Source of the DNA: JALYOC01 sp036675345
GTDB lineage: Bacteria; Myxococcota; Myxococcia; Myxococcales; Myxococcaceae
Assembly (NCBI GenBank): GCA_036675345.1
Contig: JAKFFE010000033.1
Span: 62,001-126,000, forward strand
Length of the DNA stretch: 64,000 nt
Direction of reading: 5' to 3'
Below, one piece after another: positions 8,534 through 15,687 of the stretch; position 1 is the stretch's first letter, and every line of letters begins with the position of its first letter. Both the position numbers and the translations under genes were made by a program. The notes under the pieces were generated by a model. That model was not told where the DNA came from. It did not search any database and saw nothing but the letters and a program-made list of their open reading frames with translations.

Positions 8534-8561
8534 TGTATAATGTCGAAGAAATGAATGTCAA
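8534..8561 (-). promoter_or_regulatory. Sigma-70-type promoter for the crtE operon, candidate CarH target
   Basis: Read on the minus strand, TTGACA at 8561-8556 is followed by a 16-base spacer and TATACA at 8539-8534, a near-consensus housekeeping promoter. Transcription would start near 8527, giving a leader of about 44 bases before crtE. The region is AT-rich against its GC-rich surroundings. Related 10-base elements repeat on this strand (TTGACATTCA, TTCGACATTA, TTGAACAACA, TTGAACTTCA) and may be operator half-sites for the carH product. The operator idea is inference. Confidence 0.65.
8536..8541 (+). promoter_or_regulatory. -10 box TATAAT for the divergent crtUY operon, probably leaderless
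   Basis: A perfect TATAAT lies 9 bases before the ATG at 8551. If used, the transcript starts at about 8548, almost at the start codon, so the first gene would be leaderless; no good Shine-Dalgarno site is present. The box overlaps the -10 of the opposing crtE promoter, whose -35 falls inside the first codons of the plus-strand gene. No clear plus-strand -35 is seen, which fits a regulated or activator-dependent promoter. Confidence 0.45.
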
Positions 8562-9069
8562 TTTGCTGTGGCCCGGGTTGATCCTGCTGTTGAGCTCCGC
8601 CGCCCTCGCTGCGGAGGGGCTGGACGCCCAGGTGATCGCCACCGATGGCAGCCCGGTGCAGCTCTCCAGCCGATGGGGAAAGCCGACGGTGCTCTTCTAC
8701 GAAGACAAGGACTCGGGGACCCTGAACCAGGGACTCAAGGACGCGCTCTTCAGTCAGGGCACCCGGCAGAACGCGCTGGGCGCGGTGACCGTGATCGCGG
8801 TCGCCAATGTGCGGGAATACGACTGGTTCCCCGCCCGGAACTTCGTGGTTTCCGCGGTGAAGGACAGCGAGAAGAAGTTCGGGATCCCGGTGTACCTGGA
8901 CTGGGAGGGCCGGCTTTCGCGACCACCGTTCCAGCTCCGACCCACCGGCTCCACGGTGCTGATCCTGGACGGGCAGGGGAAGCGGCGCTGGTCCAAGACC
9001 GGAGCGCTCACTGCCCAGGAGGTGTCCTTGGTGCTGGCGCTGCTGGGTGAACTGGTGGGCACCCGATGA
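8551..9069 (+). CDS. Exported thioredoxin-fold protein heading the crtU-crtY operon
   Basis: A 172-residue protein with an N-terminal signal peptide ending near SSAALAAEG (about residue 22). The rest looks thioredoxin-like: PTVLFYEDKDSG, then GAVTVIAVANV, KKFGIPVYLDWEG and STVLILDGQGKRRWSKTG. It has no CxxC pair, so it is not a usual oxidoreductase; it most resembles YtfJ or TlpA-shaped proteins of unknown role. Its stop overlaps the crtU start by 4 bases, so the two are translated together. A role in carotenoid metabolism or in the envelope response to light is only suggested by position. Confidence 0.75.
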   Translation: MNVNLLWPGLILLLSSAALAAEGLDAQVIATDGSPVQLSSRWGKPTVLFYEDKDSGTLNQGLKDALFSQGTRQNALGAVTVIAVANVREYDWFPARNFVVSAVKDSEKKFGIPVYLDWEGRLSRPPFQLRPTGSTVLILDGQGKRRWSKTGALTAQEVSLVLALLGELVGTR

Positions 9070-10655
9070 GCTGGCTGTGGGCGTCACCCGCGCTGTTGGC
9101 CCTCCTCTGGTTCTCGCGCGCGGCGCTGGTTCGCCGCGGGGTCCGCTGGCGGCTGGGTCCGTATCGGGTGCGGGTCAACACGGTGGACGCGGCCGCGCCC
9201 CGGCAGCTCTCCCGCCCGCGGCGGGTGGCGGTGGTGGGCGGAGGCCTGGCGGGCATCGCCGCCGCCTCCACCCTGGGCGAGCGCGGCTACCAGGTCACCC
9301 TCTTCGAGGCCAAGCCGTACCTGGGAGGCAAGCTGGGCTCCTGGCAGGTGGAGCTGTCCCCCGGAGACACCCAGTTCGTCAGCCACGGGTTCCACGCCTT
9401 CTTCCGGCACTACTACAACCTCAACCGGTTCCTGACCTCGCTGGGCGCGCGTCAGAAGTTCAAGGGGATCTCCGACTACCGGATCCTGGTCCCCGGGGGC
9501 GGGGAGATCTCGTTCGGGGAGCTGGAGACCACCCCGGTGCTCAACCTGCTCAAGCTGGCGGAGCAGGGCGTGTACCGCCTGGGAGAGGTGTTCCGGACCC
9601 CGACCCGCGACGCGCTGAGCGTGTTCCTGGCCTACGACCCGGAGCTGACTCCCCAGCAGCTGGACGGGATGTCCTTCGCTGAGTTCGACCGGCGGGCGCA
9701 GCTGCCACCGCAGCTGAAGCTGGCCTTCAACACCTTCGCCCGGGCCTTCTTCGCCGATGAGTCGAAGCTGTCGCTGGCGGAGCTGGTGAAGAGCTTCCAC
9801 TTCTACTTCCTGGGTCACGACGGGGGCCTGGTCTACGACTACCCGGCCAGCGACTACGAGGCCTCGCTGCTGGCGCCGATCCGCGCCCGCTTCCAGCAGC
9901 ACGGCGTGCAGCTGCGGCTGGGGACCCCGGTCACCGGCTTGGCGCGGACGGAGGCGGGCTTCACGGTCAACGCCGAGCCGTTCGACGCGGTGGTGCTGGC
10001 CTCGGACGTGGTGGGCACCCGGAAGGTGCTGGAGGGAGCGGTGGGGCTGGAGGGACTCGATCCCCGACTGCGGGCCCTGCTCCCCGGCCAGCGCTACGCG
10101 GTGCTGCGGCTGTGGTTGGACAAGCAGCCGCGGGAGACGCTACCGGTGTTCGTGATCACCGACCGGGTGCAGGTGCTGGACGCGATCGCCTTCTACGATC
10201 GCACCGAGACCGAGTCCGCCGCCTGGGTGGAGAGGCACGGAGGCTCGGTGGTGGAGCTGCACTGCTACGCGGTGCCGGACACGTTGACCGAGGCCCGGGT
10301 GCGGGAGCTGCTTTTGGAGGAGCTGTGGTCGTTCCTGCCGGAGCTGAAGGACGCCACCCTCCGACACGAGTGGTACGAAGTGCGGCGGGACTTCACCGCC
10401 TTCCACGTGGGGATGCATAGCCAGCGGCCCGGCACCGAGAGTGGAGTCCCCGGCCTGTACTGCGCGGGGGACTGGGTGAAGCTCCCCTTCCCGGCGATGC
10501 TGATGGAGGCCGCCTTCTCCAGTGGACTGGTGGCCGCCAACCGGATCCTGGCCACCGAGGGTCTGCAGGAGGAGCCGGTGGAGTCGGTGCCGCTGCGCGG
10601 CCTGCTGGCCGGCGTCCCCCGTTCACCGGCGCAGAAGCGTCTGCTGGAGGGCTGA
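9066..10655 (+). CDS. crtU: Carotene desaturase/methyltransferase forming an aromatic end ring (CrtU/CruE type)
   Basis: A 529-residue FAD enzyme. A hydrophobic N-terminal segment (about residues 5-22) precedes the dinucleotide fold VAVVGGGLAGIAAASTLG at 54-71 and EAKPYLGGKLGSW. The block HGFHAFFRHYYN at 107-118 is characteristic of the CrtU group, which turns a beta-ionone ring into a phi or chi aromatic ring by desaturation and methyl migration. The C-terminal CAGDWVKLPFPAMLMEAAF block is also of this type. The downstream crtY provides the ring to act on. A zeta-carotene desaturase-type role is the main alternative. No base separates its stop from the crtY start. Confidence 0.88.
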   Translation: MSWLWASPALLALLWFSRAALVRRGVRWRLGPYRVRVNTVDAAAPRQLSRPRRVAVVGGGLAGIAAASTLGERGYQVTLFEAKPYLGGKLGSWQVELSPGDTQFVSHGFHAFFRHYYNLNRFLTSLGARQKFKGISDYRILVPGGGEISFGELETTPVLNLLKLAEQGVYRLGEVFRTPTRDALSVFLAYDPELTPQQLDGMSFAEFDRRAQLPPQLKLAFNTFARAFFADESKLSLAELVKSFHFYFLGHDGGLVYDYPASDYEASLLAPIRARFQQHGVQLRLGTPVTGLARTEAGFTVNAEPFDAVVLASDVVGTRKVLEGAVGLEGLDPRLRALLPGQRYAVLRLWLDKQPRETLPVFVITDRVQVLDAIAFYDRTETESAAWVERHGGSVVELHCYAVPDTLTEARVRELLLEELWSFLPELKDATLRHEWYEVRRDFTAFHVGMHSQRPGTESGVPGLYCAGDWVKLPFPAMLMEAAFSSGLVAANRILATEGLQEEPVESVPLRGLLAGVPRSPAQKRLLEG

Positions 10656-11774
10656 ATGGAGGAGCTGATCCTGGTCGGAGGCGGACTGGCCAACGGCCTG
10701 CTGGCCCATCGGCTGGCGGCGCGGCGACCCCAGCTGCGCTTCCTGCTCCTGGAGGCGGGCCCCACCCTGGGGGGCAACCACACCTGGAGTTTCCACGGCA
10801 GCGACGTCACCGACGACCAGCGCCGCTGGCTGCTGCCGTTCTGCGCCGGCAACTGGATCGGCCACGACATCCTCTTCCCCGGAAGCGAGCGGGTGCTGGG
10901 CGGCAGCTACCACTCGATCCGCTCCGCGGACTTCCACCGGCTGCTGATGCAGCAACTGGGGGACCGGGTCCGACTCCACACCCCGGTGGCGGAGGTGGCG
11001 GCGGACTCGGTGCGGCTGGCCTCTGGAGAGCGGCTGGAGGCCGGGGTGGTGATCGACGGAAGGGGCCGCTTCGAGAGCCCTGGCGCCGGCTACCAGAAGT
11101 TCCTCGGCCAGGATCTCTTGCTGGACGCCCCCCACGGGCTGACCCGTCCGGTGTTGATGGACGCCTCGGTGGAGCAGCTGGACGGCTTCCGCTTCGTCTA
11201 CGCCCTGCCCTGGGACGCGCGCCGGGTGTTGATCGAAGACACCACCTATTCGGACAGCCCGGCGCTGGATCCGGTGGCGCTGCGGGGGCGGATCTCCGAC
11301 TGGGCGCGAGCGCGTGGCTGGAGCATCGCCGAGGTGGAGCGGGAGGAGATGGCGGCCCTGCCGATCCCGCTGGGAGGTCAGGCGCCGCGACTCACCCTCC
11401 CCACCCTGGGCGTCTCCGGCGGGTTCTTCCACGCCACCACCGGGTACTCGCTGCCCTGGGCCGCCGCGCTGGCGGACACCATCGCCGCGTTGCCCACTTT
11501 GGAGCCCGCGTCACTCACCGCCCGACTCAACCGGCTGGCCCGGTCGCACTGGCGGGGTCAGGGCTTCTACCGGCTGCTCAACCGGATGTTGTTCGGCGCC
11601 CTGCCTCCAGAGGAACGGGTGCGGATCTTCTCCGCCTTCTACGAACATCCCGAGGCGCTGGTCGCCCGCTTCTACGCAGGACGGCTGACCCTCGCCGACA
11701 AGCTGGCGGTGATGAGACGAGGCGCCAGAACGGTGCCGACGCTCAACGCCCTGGGCGCGGCGATGGGACGCTGA
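10656..11774 (+). CDS. crtY: Lycopene cyclase, CrtY type
   Basis: A 372-residue flavoprotein that cyclises psi ends of lycopene-type carotenes to beta rings. It has LILVGGGLANGLLAHRL at the N-terminus, GGNHTWSFH at 39-47, DGRGRFE near residue 130, and FFHATTGYSLPWAAALADT near residue 250, which matches the proteobacterial CrtY signature. This differs from the heterodimeric crtYc-crtYd cyclase of M. xanthus. The ATG follows the crtU stop directly. Whether one or both ends are cyclised is not readable; the presence of crtC implies that at least one end remains linear. Confidence 0.93.
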   Translation: MEELILVGGGLANGLLAHRLAARRPQLRFLLLEAGPTLGGNHTWSFHGSDVTDDQRRWLLPFCAGNWIGHDILFPGSERVLGGSYHSIRSADFHRLLMQQLGDRVRLHTPVAEVAADSVRLASGERLEAGVVIDGRGRFESPGAGYQKFLGQDLLLDAPHGLTRPVLMDASVEQLDGFRFVYALPWDARRVLIEDTTYSDSPALDPVALRGRISDWARARGWSIAEVEREEMAALPIPLGGQAPRLTLPTLGVSGGFFHATTGYSLPWAAALADTIAALPTLEPASLTARLNRLARSHWRGQGFYRLLNRMLFGALPPEERVRIFSAFYEHPEALVARFYAGRLTLADKLAVMRRGARTVPTLNALGAAMGR

Positions 11775-11788
11775 GCGGTCCCGGCACG

Positions 11789-12802
11789 TCAGCGGGTGGG
11801 CAGCTCGTCCAGCTTGAGCCGGAAGGCAGTGACCTTTCCCACCTGGATCGGCACCGAGAGCACCTTCACCGTGCCATCGGGGCCGATCAGCTCAAGCACA
11901 TGGGTTCCAACCTCCAGCGGCACCCGGGACAGCGGGGTGGACCCCAGCGACCGGCCCTTGAGCTTCACGGTGGCGGTGGGCGTGGTCAGCAGGGTCAGCG
12001 ATCCCAGCTTGCGGGCGGGCGACTTCCTGGCGACCGCCGCCTCGGCGATCTCCGGCGGGTTGCGGTCCCCCGCGGTCGCGGCTTCGGCGGTCTGCGACGG
12101 GTCGTGGTCGCCAGCGACGGGGGCCGCCCCCCTGGTCATCGGCAGCGCCACCGGCAGCTCCACCATCATCTGCTGCTCGATCGACTCCTCCTCCTGGACC
12201 CGCGTCCACCCCCGCGCGACCAGCACCCCGATCAGCGCCATCGCCACCGCCACGAAGCCGACCATCCACGCGCTGCTGCGCCTCTTGCCGATCCGCTGCC
12301 CACGCCGCCAGGCGGCCTCGTGGACCGGAAGGGGGCGCCCGGCTCTGGGCAGGGTGGCGAAGGGCGCATGGCGGACCTCGGAGAGCAGCGGTATCACCCG
12401 GTCCGAGACCAGCAGCTGCCCCTCCTCGGTGATCCCGGTCAGCGCCGCCAGGTCCGCCAGCGAGCTACCCACCGGGTTGCCGGCGGCGTCCAGCGGCAGG
12501 GTCAGATAGTCCACCCCGATCCCCATCGACCCCGCCGGATCGGTGCCCACGATCAGCAGCGAACCCGCGCACTTCAACGCCTGCGGAACCGAGGTGAAGC
12601 AGCCAAGCACCACCTCACCGCGGATCAGCAGCCGCCCCCCCGCCGCCTCCACCTCGCCGGGAGCGTTGGCGTGGAAGCGCCCCCGGTGCGGCACCGCCAG
12701 CAGCAGCGCCACCGTCCGCTCTCCGATCGAAGGCCCGGCGCGTGCGCTCAGCGCCTCCACCGCGCGTACTGCCACCACCGCCGGGGTCAGTGGGCTGTCC
12801 AT
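11789..12802 (-). CDS. Membrane protein with degenerate nucleotide-cyclase domain and C-terminal PEGA domain
   Basis: A 337-residue protein. Residues 25-160 follow the pattern of a class III adenylate/guanylate cyclase domain (EAAGGRLLIRGEVVLGCF, then SMGIGVDYLTL and EGQLLVSDRVIPLL), but the first metal-binding Asp region is shortened and the second replaced, so catalysis is unlikely. A basic stretch and one membrane helix follow at about 178-197. Residues 205-260 are an Ala/Pro-rich linker, and 268-332 a PEGA domain (GSLTLLTTPTATVKLKG). It probably senses or anchors rather than makes a cyclic nucleotide. It converges with crtY, 14 bases apart. Confidence 0.7.
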   Translation of the reverse strand: MDSPLTPAVVAVRAVEALSARAGPSIGERTVALLLAVPHRGRFHANAPGEVEAAGGRLLIRGEVVLGCFTSVPQALKCAGSLLIVGTDPAGSMGIGVDYLTLPLDAAGNPVGSSLADLAALTGITEEGQLLVSDRVIPLLSEVRHAPFATLPRAGRPLPVHEAAWRRGQRIGKRRSSAWMVGFVAVAMALIGVLVARGWTRVQEEESIEQQMMVELPVALPMTRGAAPVAGDHDPSQTAEAATAGDRNPPEIAEAAVARKSPARKLGSLTLLTTPTATVKLKGRSLGSTPLSRVPLEVGTHVLELIGPDGTVKVLSVPIQVGKVTAFRLKLDELPTR

Positions 12803-12912
12803 GTCGGGAAGGATCGCCCCGTGGGGCAGTCGAACTCAAGGGCTCCTGCACGCAGCACCCGATGCCGCAGCTCCCAGGTGGCGTTCGCCGGAATCGGTCG
12901 CAGCTGAGCCAT
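12787..12912 (-). pseudogene. Truncated GNAT acetyltransferase start (remnant)
   Basis: A 41-codon frame starts at the ATG at 12912. It reads MAQLRPIPANATWELRHRVL, which follows the usual N-terminus of a GNAT acetyltransferase family (LRPi...LRHRVLRPG), then drifts and stops at 12787. No continuation of the acetyltransferase is seen in other frames, because the next gene begins at 12802. It therefore looks like the 5' remnant of a gene cut by a deletion next to the cyclase/PEGA gene. A chance small ORF is the alternative. Confidence 0.4.
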
Positions 12913-12966
12913 GATCGAAGGTGCCGATTCCCGGGAGGGCAGCGCCTCCCGGGAGGCTTCAGCGCG

Positions 12967-14088
12967 CTAGCCCTGCGCGGCGACCTTTGGACGGGAGTCC
13001 CCGGCCAGCCCGGTCTGCAGCTCGGTCAGCCACCCGAACTGGTCGGGCTGCTCGCCGTACTGGATCCCGGTGATCGCGTCGAACAGCCGCTTGGAGAGCT
13101 CACCCACCTGGCCGTCGTTGATCACCATCTTGCCGCCCTCGCGGCCCAGCTCGCCCACCGAGGAGATCACCGCCGCGGTGCCGGTGCCGAACACCTCCTT
13201 CAGCTCGCCCTGTCGGTGCGCGGACACCAGCTCGTCCACCGAGACCTTGCGCTCGGAGACCTTCACCCCCCAGCTGCGCAGCAGGGTGATCACGCAGTCG
13301 CGGGTCACCCCGCCCAGGATGGTTCCCTCCAGCGGGGCGGTCAGCACCTCGTCGCCGATCCGCACGAAGAGGTTCATGGTGCCCACCTCCTCGATGTACT
13401 TGTGCTCCTTGGCGTCCAGCCACAGCACCTGCGCGTAGCCGCGGGCCTTGGCCTCCTCGGAGGCGGCCAGGCTGGCCACGTAGTTGGCCGAGGCCTTCAC
13501 CGACCCGGTCCCGCCCTGCGCGGCGCGCACGTACTTCTCCTCCACCCAGATCTTCAGCGGCTTGAACCCGTCGGTCCAGTACGCCCCCACCGGCGAGAGG
13601 ATGATGAAGAACAGGTACCTGGTCGACGCGCGCACCCCCAGCAGCGGGTCGGTGCCGATCATCGTCGGCCGCACGTACATCGCGGTGTTCGGCGCCGAGG
13701 GCACCCACGCCTCGTCCACCGCCAGCAGGGTGTGCAGCGACTGCAGCATCACCTCCGGATCCACCGACGGCATGCACAGCCGCTTGGCGCCCTCCGCCAT
13801 CCGCTTGGCGTGGCGCTCGGCGCGGAACAGCCGCACCTTCCCATCCTTGCCCCGGAACGCCTTCATCCCCTCGAACATCGCCTGGGCGTAGTGGAACACC
13901 GTGGTGGACGGATCCAGCGACAGCGGGCCGTAGGGCACCACCCGCGGCGCTCCCCAGCCGGCCGGCTTGTCGTAGTCCATCAGCACCATGTGGTCGGTGA
14001 ACACCCGGCCAAACCCCAGGTCCGGCAGGACGGGCTTCGCCTTGGGGTGCGCGGTCCGCTGGATGTCGATCTTCACCACGCTCATCAT
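12967..14088 (-). CDS. ilvE: Branched-chain amino acid aminotransferase
   Basis: A 373-residue fold-type IV PLP enzyme that interconverts Leu, Ile and Val with their 2-oxo acids. Family marks are FHYAQAMFEGMKAFRGKDG near residue 70, RLFRAERHAKRM, GGTGSVKASANYVASL with the PLP lysine near residue 205, and EEVGTMNLF near 235; the C-terminus has VFGTGTAAVISSVG. The length is normal for the large IlvE group. Two ATG codons begin the frame, preceded by a GAGGAAA site. It lies 12 bases below the MocR-type regulator gene on the same strand, so the two may be co-transcribed. Confidence 0.95.
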   Translation of the reverse strand: MMSVVKIDIQRTAHPKAKPVLPDLGFGRVFTDHMVLMDYDKPAGWGAPRVVPYGPLSLDPSTTVFHYAQAMFEGMKAFRGKDGKVRLFRAERHAKRMAEGAKRLCMPSVDPEVMLQSLHTLLAVDEAWVPSAPNTAMYVRPTMIGTDPLLGVRASTRYLFFIILSPVGAYWTDGFKPLKIWVEEKYVRAAQGGTGSVKASANYVASLAASEEAKARGYAQVLWLDAKEHKYIEEVGTMNLFVRIGDEVLTAPLEGTILGGVTRDCVITLLRSWGVKVSERKVSVDELVSAHRQGELKEVFGTGTAAVISSVGELGREGGKMVINDGQVGELSKRLFDAITGIQYGEQPDQFGWLTELQTGLAGDSRPKVAAQG

Positions 14089-14100
14089 TTCCTCACACTG

Positions 14101-15564
14101 CTACTGGACGTAGCGCTGTTGGTTGCTGGCCTGCGCCAGTTTGCCGAGCCGGACCACCGCACCCTCGACCTGATCGGTCCAGGAAGCGCAGTTGAGCCGG
14201 ATGAAATTCCTGTAACGACGACGGGCCGAGAAGATCGGCCCCGGGGCGATGGTCATCCCATCGCTGCGCGCCCGTTCATAAAGCTGCAGGGAGTCCGTTC
14301 CCCGGGGCAGCTCCACCCAGAGCACGAACCCGCCTGAGGGGCGGGTAACCCGGGTCCCTGCCGGAAAGTGGTCCGCCACCGCGCGCGCCATCCGCGCCAC
14401 CTGCTGCGCGTACACCCGGCGCACGCCGCGCAGGTAGTGGTCGTAGCCCCCATCGGCCAGAAACTCGGACACCGCCAACTGGGAGAGTGTGGAGGCGGCG
14501 ATGTTGGTGACGAACTTCAGCCGCTCGATCTCCGCGTAGAAGCGTCCGGGCGCGATCCACCCCAGCCGGTAGCCGGGGGCGATGGTCTTGGAGAAGGAGG
14601 AGCACAGCAGCACCAGCCCCTTGCGGGAGAACGCCCGCGCCACCTCCGGGCGGTTCCCGTCGTGCGGCAGGTCGCCGTAGAGGTCATCCTCGATCAGCGG
14701 GATGTCCCGGCTCTCCAGCATCTTCACCAGCTCCGCCTTGGCCGCAGACGGCATGCAGCTGCCCAGCGGGTTGGAGAAGTTGGAGACGGTGACCACCGCC
14801 TTGATCGGGTGCTTGTCCAGCGCGGCGCGCAGCTGCGAGAGCACCATCCCCTCCCGCGGGTGACAGGCGATCTCCACCACCGAGAGCCCCAGCCGCTCCA
14901 CCGCCTGGAGGATCCCGTAGAAGATCGGCGACTCGCAGGCCACCACGTCCCCCGGCCGGCAGACCGTCTGCAGCGACAGGTACACCGCCTCCTGCGCGCC
15001 GCTGGTGATGATCAGCTCGTCGGGGGTCAGCGCGCAGCCGGACAGCAACGCCCGCTTGGCGATCTGGGTGCGCAGCGGCTTGCTGCCCGGAGAGAGCTCG
15101 TAGGAGGCGGCCCGCCTGCGGTGCAGCCGGGTGAGCGCGCTGAGCGACCGGTTCAGCTTCTCGATCGGCAGGTTGTCCGGATCCGGCACCGACGCCCCCA
15201 GCTGGACCAGATTGGCGTTGCGGGTGTCGCGCAGCACCATCATCACCAGCTCCGAGGTGCTGACCCGGGTGGGGGCGGCATCGGGCCGGGTGACCACCGG
15301 CTCGGCGGGCAACGAGGTGAAGCGCGGCTTGACGAAGTAGCCGGACTGCGGCCGGGGCTCGATCAACCCCTGGTCCTCCAGCAGCTGGTAGGCGCCCAGC
15401 ACGGTGCTGATGCTGACCTGGAGCTGACGGGAGAGCGCGCGCACCGAGGGGACGCGGTCGCCGGCCCGGAAGGTCCCCTGCTCGATCAGCCGGGCCAGAT
15501 CCTCCGCCACCCGCTCATAGAGCGGTGCGCCTCCGTCCTGGGTGATCTCCGCCGTCTTGCGCAT
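14101..15564 (-). CDS. MocR/GabR-type transcription regulator (GntR helix-turn-helix plus aminotransferase domain)
   Basis: A 487-residue protein. Residues 12-80 form a GntR winged helix (PLYERVAEDLARLI, RVPSVRALSRQLQVS). Residues 110-480 form a fold-type I aminotransferase domain with the PLP lysine in CSSFSKTIAPGYRLGW near residue 320 and the carboxylate-binding Arg in NFIRLNCAS near the C-terminus. Such regulators sense amino acids or vitamin B6 through bound PLP. The ATG at 15564 is preferred over an earlier in-frame start because the HTH begins right after it. It is followed by ilvE, which may be its target. A strong inverted repeat upstream may be its operator. Confidence 0.93.
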   Translation of the reverse strand: MRKTAEITQDGGAPLYERVAEDLARLIEQGTFRAGDRVPSVRALSRQLQVSISTVLGAYQLLEDQGLIEPRPQSGYFVKPRFTSLPAEPVVTRPDAAPTRVSTSELVMMVLRDTRNANLVQLGASVPDPDNLPIEKLNRSLSALTRLHRRRAASYELSPGSKPLRTQIAKRALLSGCALTPDELIITSGAQEAVYLSLQTVCRPGDVVACESPIFYGILQAVERLGLSVVEIACHPREGMVLSQLRAALDKHPIKAVVTVSNFSNPLGSCMPSAAKAELVKMLESRDIPLIEDDLYGDLPHDGNRPEVARAFSRKGLVLLCSSFSKTIAPGYRLGWIAPGRFYAEIERLKFVTNIAASTLSQLAVSEFLADGGYDHYLRGVRRVYAQQVARMARAVADHFPAGTRVTRPSGGFVLWVELPRGTDSLQLYERARSDGMTIAPGPIFSARRRYRNFIRLNCASWTDQVEGAVVRLGKLAQASNQQRYVQ

Positions 15565-15638
15565 CTTGGTTTCCCGGGGCCCATCAATGCGGGTTGCCCA
15601 CCCTTGGGGGTAGGCACAGTCCGTACCGCGCGCAATGA

Positions 15639-15667
15639 ACACAGTTCGACCCCAGGGGCAACTGTGT
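15639..15667. promoter_or_regulatory. Inverted repeat upstream of the MocR-type gene, candidate operator
   Basis: A perfect 8-base inverted repeat, ACACAGTT at 15639-15646 and AACTGTGT at 15660-15667, has 21 bases between equivalent positions, two helical turns, which suits a dimeric regulator. GTACC and GGTAC flank it as an outer, weaker repeat. It lies about 75-105 bases upstream of the MocR-type start codon and just beyond the end of the kinase gene. Autoregulation by the adjacent regulator is the simplest reading. Confidence 0.45.
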
Positions 15668-15687
15668 GGGTACAGCTGGGACCTCTG

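Noticed and set aside
9066..10655. Zeta-carotene desaturase (CrtQ) as the main call
   Set aside because: The HGFHAFFRHYYN block, membrane-like N-terminus and pairing with crtY favour CrtU; CrtI-type desaturases are already present, so CrtQ is not needed.
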